Assembly: GCF_036924515.1 (NCBI RefSeq)
Contig: NZ_JAZHRR010000001.1
Coordinates: 1,025,001 to 1,089,000, forward strand
DNA from: Bradyrhizobium sp. AZCC 1610
Lineage (GTDB): Bacteria > Pseudomonadota > Alphaproteobacteria > Rhizobiales > Xanthobacteraceae
Direction of reading: 5' to 3'
DNA length: 64,000 nucleotides
Shown: positions 61,329 through 64,000 of the stretch, in pieces
Layout: every line of letters starts with the position of its first letter
Position numbering within the stretch: position 1 is the stretch's first letter
Translations under genes and position numbers: made by a program
The notes under the pieces: model-generated
What the model saw: the letters and a program-made list of their open reading frames with translations, nothing else
Database searches by the model: none
Told to the model about the DNA's origin: nothing

Positions 61329-63134
61329 ATGGCACTCAATCTGACCCCCCCTGACATCAGCGAGCTGAAACCGCGGATTACCGTCTTCGGCGTCGGTGGA
61401 GCAGGCGGCAATGCCGTCAATAACATGATCACTGCCGGGTTGCAGGGCGTCGACTTCGTCGTCGCCAATACCGACGCGCAGGCGCTGACCATGTCGAAGG
61501 CGCAGCGCATCGTGCAGATGGGCACGCAGGTGACGCAGGGCCTCGGCGCGGGGTCCCAGCCTGATGTCGGCGCGGCGGCGGCGCAGGAGGTCATCGACGA
61601 GCTTCGCGACCATCTCTCGGGCGCCAACATGGTGTTCGTCACTGCCGGCATGGGCGGCGGCACCGGCACCGGCGCAGCCCCTGTGATCGCCAGGACCGCG
61701 CGCGAAATGGGCATCCTCACCGTCGGCGTCGTGACCAAGCCGTTCCACTTCGAGGGCATGCGCCGCATGCGCACCGCCGAGTCCGGCATCGCCGAACTGC
61801 ACAAGGTGGTCGACACGCTGCTGATCATCCCGAACCAGAACCTGTTCCGGGTCGCCAACGAAAAGACCACCTTCGCCGATGCCTTCGCGATGGCCGACCA
61901 GGTGCTCTATTCGGGCGTTGCCTGCATCACCGACCTGATGGTCAAGGAAGGCCTGATCAACCTCGACTTCGCCGACGTCCGCGCCGTGATGCGCGAAATG
62001 GGCAAGGCGATGATGGGCACGGGCGAAGCGACCGGCGAGAAGCGGGCGCTGACCGCAGCGGAAGCTGCGATCGCCAACCCGTTGATCGACGACTCATCGA
62101 TGAAGGGCGCCCGCGGCCTGCTGATCTCGATCACCGGCGGCAAGGACCTCACGCTGTTCGAAGTCGACGAAGCCGCCACGCGGATTCGCGAGGAGGTGGA
62201 TCAGGACGCCAACATCATCGTCGGCGCCACCTTCGACGAAACGCTCGACGGCATCATCCGCGTTTCCGTCGTCGCCACGGGTATCGAGCAGGCGCAGATC
62301 GCGCGCAATGCCGCCGCCGCCCCGGCGGCCGCGACCACTGCCACCGCCACCGGCACGTCCTCGCCGGACAGCCGTCTGGCCGAACTGACCGCTCGCCTCC
62401 GCGCCGACAATGCGCGCCTGGCCGAACGCGCCCAGAAGCTCGAGCCGGCGGCGCAGGGGGGTGCTCCGGCTCCCGCGCAGGCCCCTGGCGCCGCCGCGCC
62501 AGCGCAACGTTCGTCCAGCAATGTCGAGCGTGCAGCGCTCGCCGCGATCGCCGCGGCGGTTGAGACGCCGCAACAGGCGCCGATCCAGCCGGCGTCCTAT
62601 GGCGACGTCACGGTCCGCCCGATCGCGCAGAAGCCGACCCTGTTCCCGGATCATAACGAGGCCGCCCGCGTCGAGTCCGAGCAGCCGGCGACACCCGAAA
62701 CCTTCATCCCGCAGGCGGCCGAACGTCCGCCGTCCCGCTCGCCGCGGATGCCGAAATTCGAGGATCTCCCGATGCCAGCGCAGGCCGAAATCCGGCACGC
62801 CCGCGGCGACGGAGAGGAGGAACATCCGCAGAAGACGCGGCTGTCGCTATTGCAGCGGCTCGCCAATGTCGGCCTCGGTCGCCGCGACGAAGAGACCGAG
62901 CCGCCGATCGCGGCCCGCGCCTCCGGTCCCGCGATGGCGCCGCTGCCCGATCGCAAGCCGCAGCGTAGCGTCGCGCAGCAAATGGCGGCGAATCAGGAAC
63001 CGGTATCGGAGTACGCAAAACGCCCGGCGCCGCAAGGTTTGGACGTCCATGGCCGCCCGGCACCTGTTGCCCCGGCGCCACAGGGCGACGACCATCTTGA
63101 TATCCCGGCCTTCCTCCGACGCCAGGCCAACTGA
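61329..63134 (+). CDS. ftsZ: Cell division GTPase FtsZ
   Basis: The product is 601 residues. The GTPase core (1-320) has the tubulin signature GGGTGTG at 109-115 and the T7 loop [12 protein letters not shown] linker of about 260 residues rich in Ala, Pro, Gln and Arg follows, ending in the conserved tail [11 protein letters not shown] that binds FtsA and other partners. FtsZ forms the cytokinetic ring. ATG 61329 has GGAGAGG upstream; the long open frame before it is not used. The linker is long compared with E. coli but usual for alphaproteobacteria. A strong terminator follows. Confidence 0.97.
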   Translation: MALNLTPPDISELKPRITVFGVGGAGGNAVNNMITAGLQGVDFVVANTDAQALTMSKAQRIVQMGTQVTQGLGAGSQPDVGAAAAQEVIDELRDHLSGANMVFVTAGMGGGTGTGAAPVIARTAREMGILTVGVVTKPFHFEGMRRMRTAESGIAELHKVVDTLLIIPNQNLFRVANEKTTFADAFAMADQVLYSGVACITDLMVKEGLINLDFADVRAVMREMGKAMMGTGEATGEKRALTAAEAAIANPLIDDSSMKGARGLLISITGGKDLTLFEVDEAATRIREEVDQDANIIVGATFDETLDGIIRVSVVATGIEQAQIARNAAAAPAAATTATATGTSSPDSRLAELTARLRADNARLAERAQKLEPAAQGGAPAPAQAPGAAAPAQRSSSNVERAALAAIAAAVETPQQAPIQPASYGDVTVRPIAQKPTLFPDHNEAARVESEQPATPETFIPQAAERPPSRSPRMPKFEDLPMPAQAEIRHARGDGEEEHPQKTRLSLLQRLANVGLGRRDEETEPPIAARASGPAMAPLPDRKPQRSVAQQMAANQEPVSEYAKRPAPQGLDVHGRPAPVAPAPQGDDHLDIPAFLRRQAN

Positions 63135-63486
63135 GGTTTTGTTACAATCGAGGTAAGCAAAGGGCCCCGGCTGTTCCAGCCGGGGCCCCTTCTCTTTGGC
63201 TTGTGCCGAGCCTCGGCTCACTGGCCAACCAACTGATTTTAAATCATTAATTATTCATTCCGTGATCGGGTATCGCGTCTGAATTCGCGTCCGCCCGTGT
63301 CGGAGTTTGGTTAACCCTTGGCACGATTGCGGCAGAGATAGGGTAACAATCGGTAAAGAAGCGTGAGTTGGCGCGCTTCGGGGCGGTGACTATGGTCTGC
63401 CGTGACTTGGGGATGCCTAAAACGCGAATCGGTGCTTACGCCCGGTTCCAAGTCTTTAGGTAAAGTCGGTAGTGGGCAGTTAGCGA
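63135..63486. other. Intergenic region between ftsZ and lpxC
   Basis: The first 60 bases hold the ftsZ terminator. The rest is AT-richer and contains TTAAC (in GGTTAACCC near 63310), a CtrA-like half-site, but no second half at the right distance. No gene is seen. Confidence 0.5.
63162..63188 (+). terminator. Intrinsic terminator of the dcw cluster
   Basis: GGGCCCCGGCTG and CAGCCGGGGCCC form a perfect 12-bp GC-rich stem with a TTC loop, 27 bases after the ftsZ stop, followed by a TTCTCTTT stretch. Confidence 0.88.
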
Positions 63487-64000
63487 ATGAAATTCAGCCG
63501 TCAAACCACGCTTCGGTCGCAAGCCACCGTAACGGGCGTCGGCGTTCATTCCGGTCTACCTGTCAGCCTGACGCTTGGACCTGCTCCTGTGGATGCGGGC
63601 TTTGTTTTTATCCGCACCGGCCTTGATGAGGCCGACCGCGAAGTTCCCGCAATCGCGGAATCCGTAACCGCCACCGATCTTGCTACCGTTCTCGGCGACC
63701 GGGAAGGCCCGCTGGTTTCCACCGCCGAACATGTGCTCGCTGCCTTGCGCGGCATGGGCGTCGACAACGCCATCATCGAAGTCGACGGTCCGGAAGTTCC
63801 GATCATGGACGGCAGCGCGGCGGCCTTCGTCGCCGCCATCGACCAGGCCGGCATCGTCACCCAGTCGGCCTCCCGCCGCTTCATTCAGGTGCTGAAAGCG
63901 GTACAGGTCGCGATCGGCGATAGCTTCGGCGAACTGCGCCCGCATGCAGGCGGGTTCCGCGTCGAGGTCGAGATCGACTTCGCCAATCCCGTGATCGGCC
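63487..64000 (+). CDS. lpxC: UDP-3-O-acyl-N-acetylglucosamine deacetylase, N-terminal part
   Basis: The first 171 codons are in the window; the gene continues beyond 64000. It begins MKFSRQTTLRSQATVTGVGV, and has VSTAEHVLAALRGMGVDNAIIEV with the first zinc His, then GPEVPIMDGSAAAFVAAI. This is the committed enzyme of lipid A synthesis, a zinc deacetylase in the cytosol. It is placed after ftsZ in many alphaproteobacteria as here, and is set apart by a strong terminator, so it has its own promoter. The remaining zinc ligands lie outside the window. Confidence 0.93.
   Translation, partial: MKFSRQTTLRSQATVTGVGVHSGLPVSLTLGPAPVDAGFVFIRTGLDEADREVPAIAESVTATDLATVLGDREGPLVSTAEHVLAALRGMGVDNAIIEVDGPEVPIMDGSAAAFVAAIDQAGIVTQSASRRFIQVLKAVQVAIGDSFGELRPHAGGFRVEVEIDFANPVIG

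Noticed and set aside
1..64000. tRNA genes, rRNA genes, CRISPR arrays, transposases or phage genes
   Set aside because: I looked for these on both strands and saw none; the only RNA gene is RNase P RNA.

Overview
The window looks like chromosomal DNA of a Bradyrhizobium-type alphaproteobacterium. The reasons are high GC, short palindromic intergenic elements typical of that genus, a Rhodobacter-type phospholipid methyltransferase next to a phosphatidylserine decarboxylase, CtrA-like boxes at cell-division genes, and a long-linker FtsZ. This assignment is inferred from gene content and sequence style; no database search was possible.

Layout. (1) 1-4.5 kb: small membrane protein, HxlR regulator-TfoX-YCII cluster, L,D-transpeptidase, TAXI solute-binding protein. 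(2) 4.6-10.9 kb: envelope lipid block with a GT4 glycosyltransferase, PmtA-like methyltransferase, a four-helix membrane protein, a class III aminotransferase abutting a divergent phosphatidylserine decarboxylase, and a Nudix hydrolase. (3) 10.9-20.4 kb: accessory genes: FecR-domain protein, mini DnaB-like ATPase, glutathione transferase, an ArsR-SRPBCC-GFA operon, small exported proteins, two divergent DUF2147 paralogues sharing a promoter region with two CRP/FNR-type palindromes, and an extensin-like lipoprotein. (4) 20.5-24.8 kb: operon of TetR regulator, fused [2Fe-2S]/molybdopterin oxidoreductase and FAD subunit. (5) 25-34 kb: TonB-dependent siderophore receptor, TetR with divergent EmrAB-type efflux pump, ABC exporter. 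(6) 34-41 kb: DMT and TauE/SafE permeases, a broken alpha/beta hydrolase beside an AraC regulator and an intact paralogue, RNase P RNA, and a DGPF/ECF sigma pair. (7) 41-64 kb: amidase, then the division/cell-wall (dcw) cluster rsmH-ftsL-ftsI-murE-murF-mraY-murD-[DUF5107 gene]-ftsW-murG-murC-murB-ddl-ftsQ-ftsA-ftsZ, then the start of lpxC.

How the genes work together. The dcw cluster supplies the cytoplasmic and lipid-linked steps of peptidoglycan synthesis (MurE, F, MraY, MurD, G, C, B, Ddl) and the septal machinery (FtsL, I, W, Q, A, Z). The L,D-transpeptidase, amidase and extensin-like protein are further wall enzymes or wall-associated proteins. PmtA and Psd would make phosphatidylethanolamine and its methylated products.

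Most unusual points: a DUF5107-type exported protein sits inside the dcw cluster between two copies of one palindromic element; three 17-bp iterons lie between murF and mraY; three CtrA half-sites at exact 11-bp spacing precede ftsQ; two CRP/FNR-type palindromes with centres 42 bp apart lie between the DUF2147 paralogues; and two unlisted small membrane ORFs have good ribosome-binding sites.
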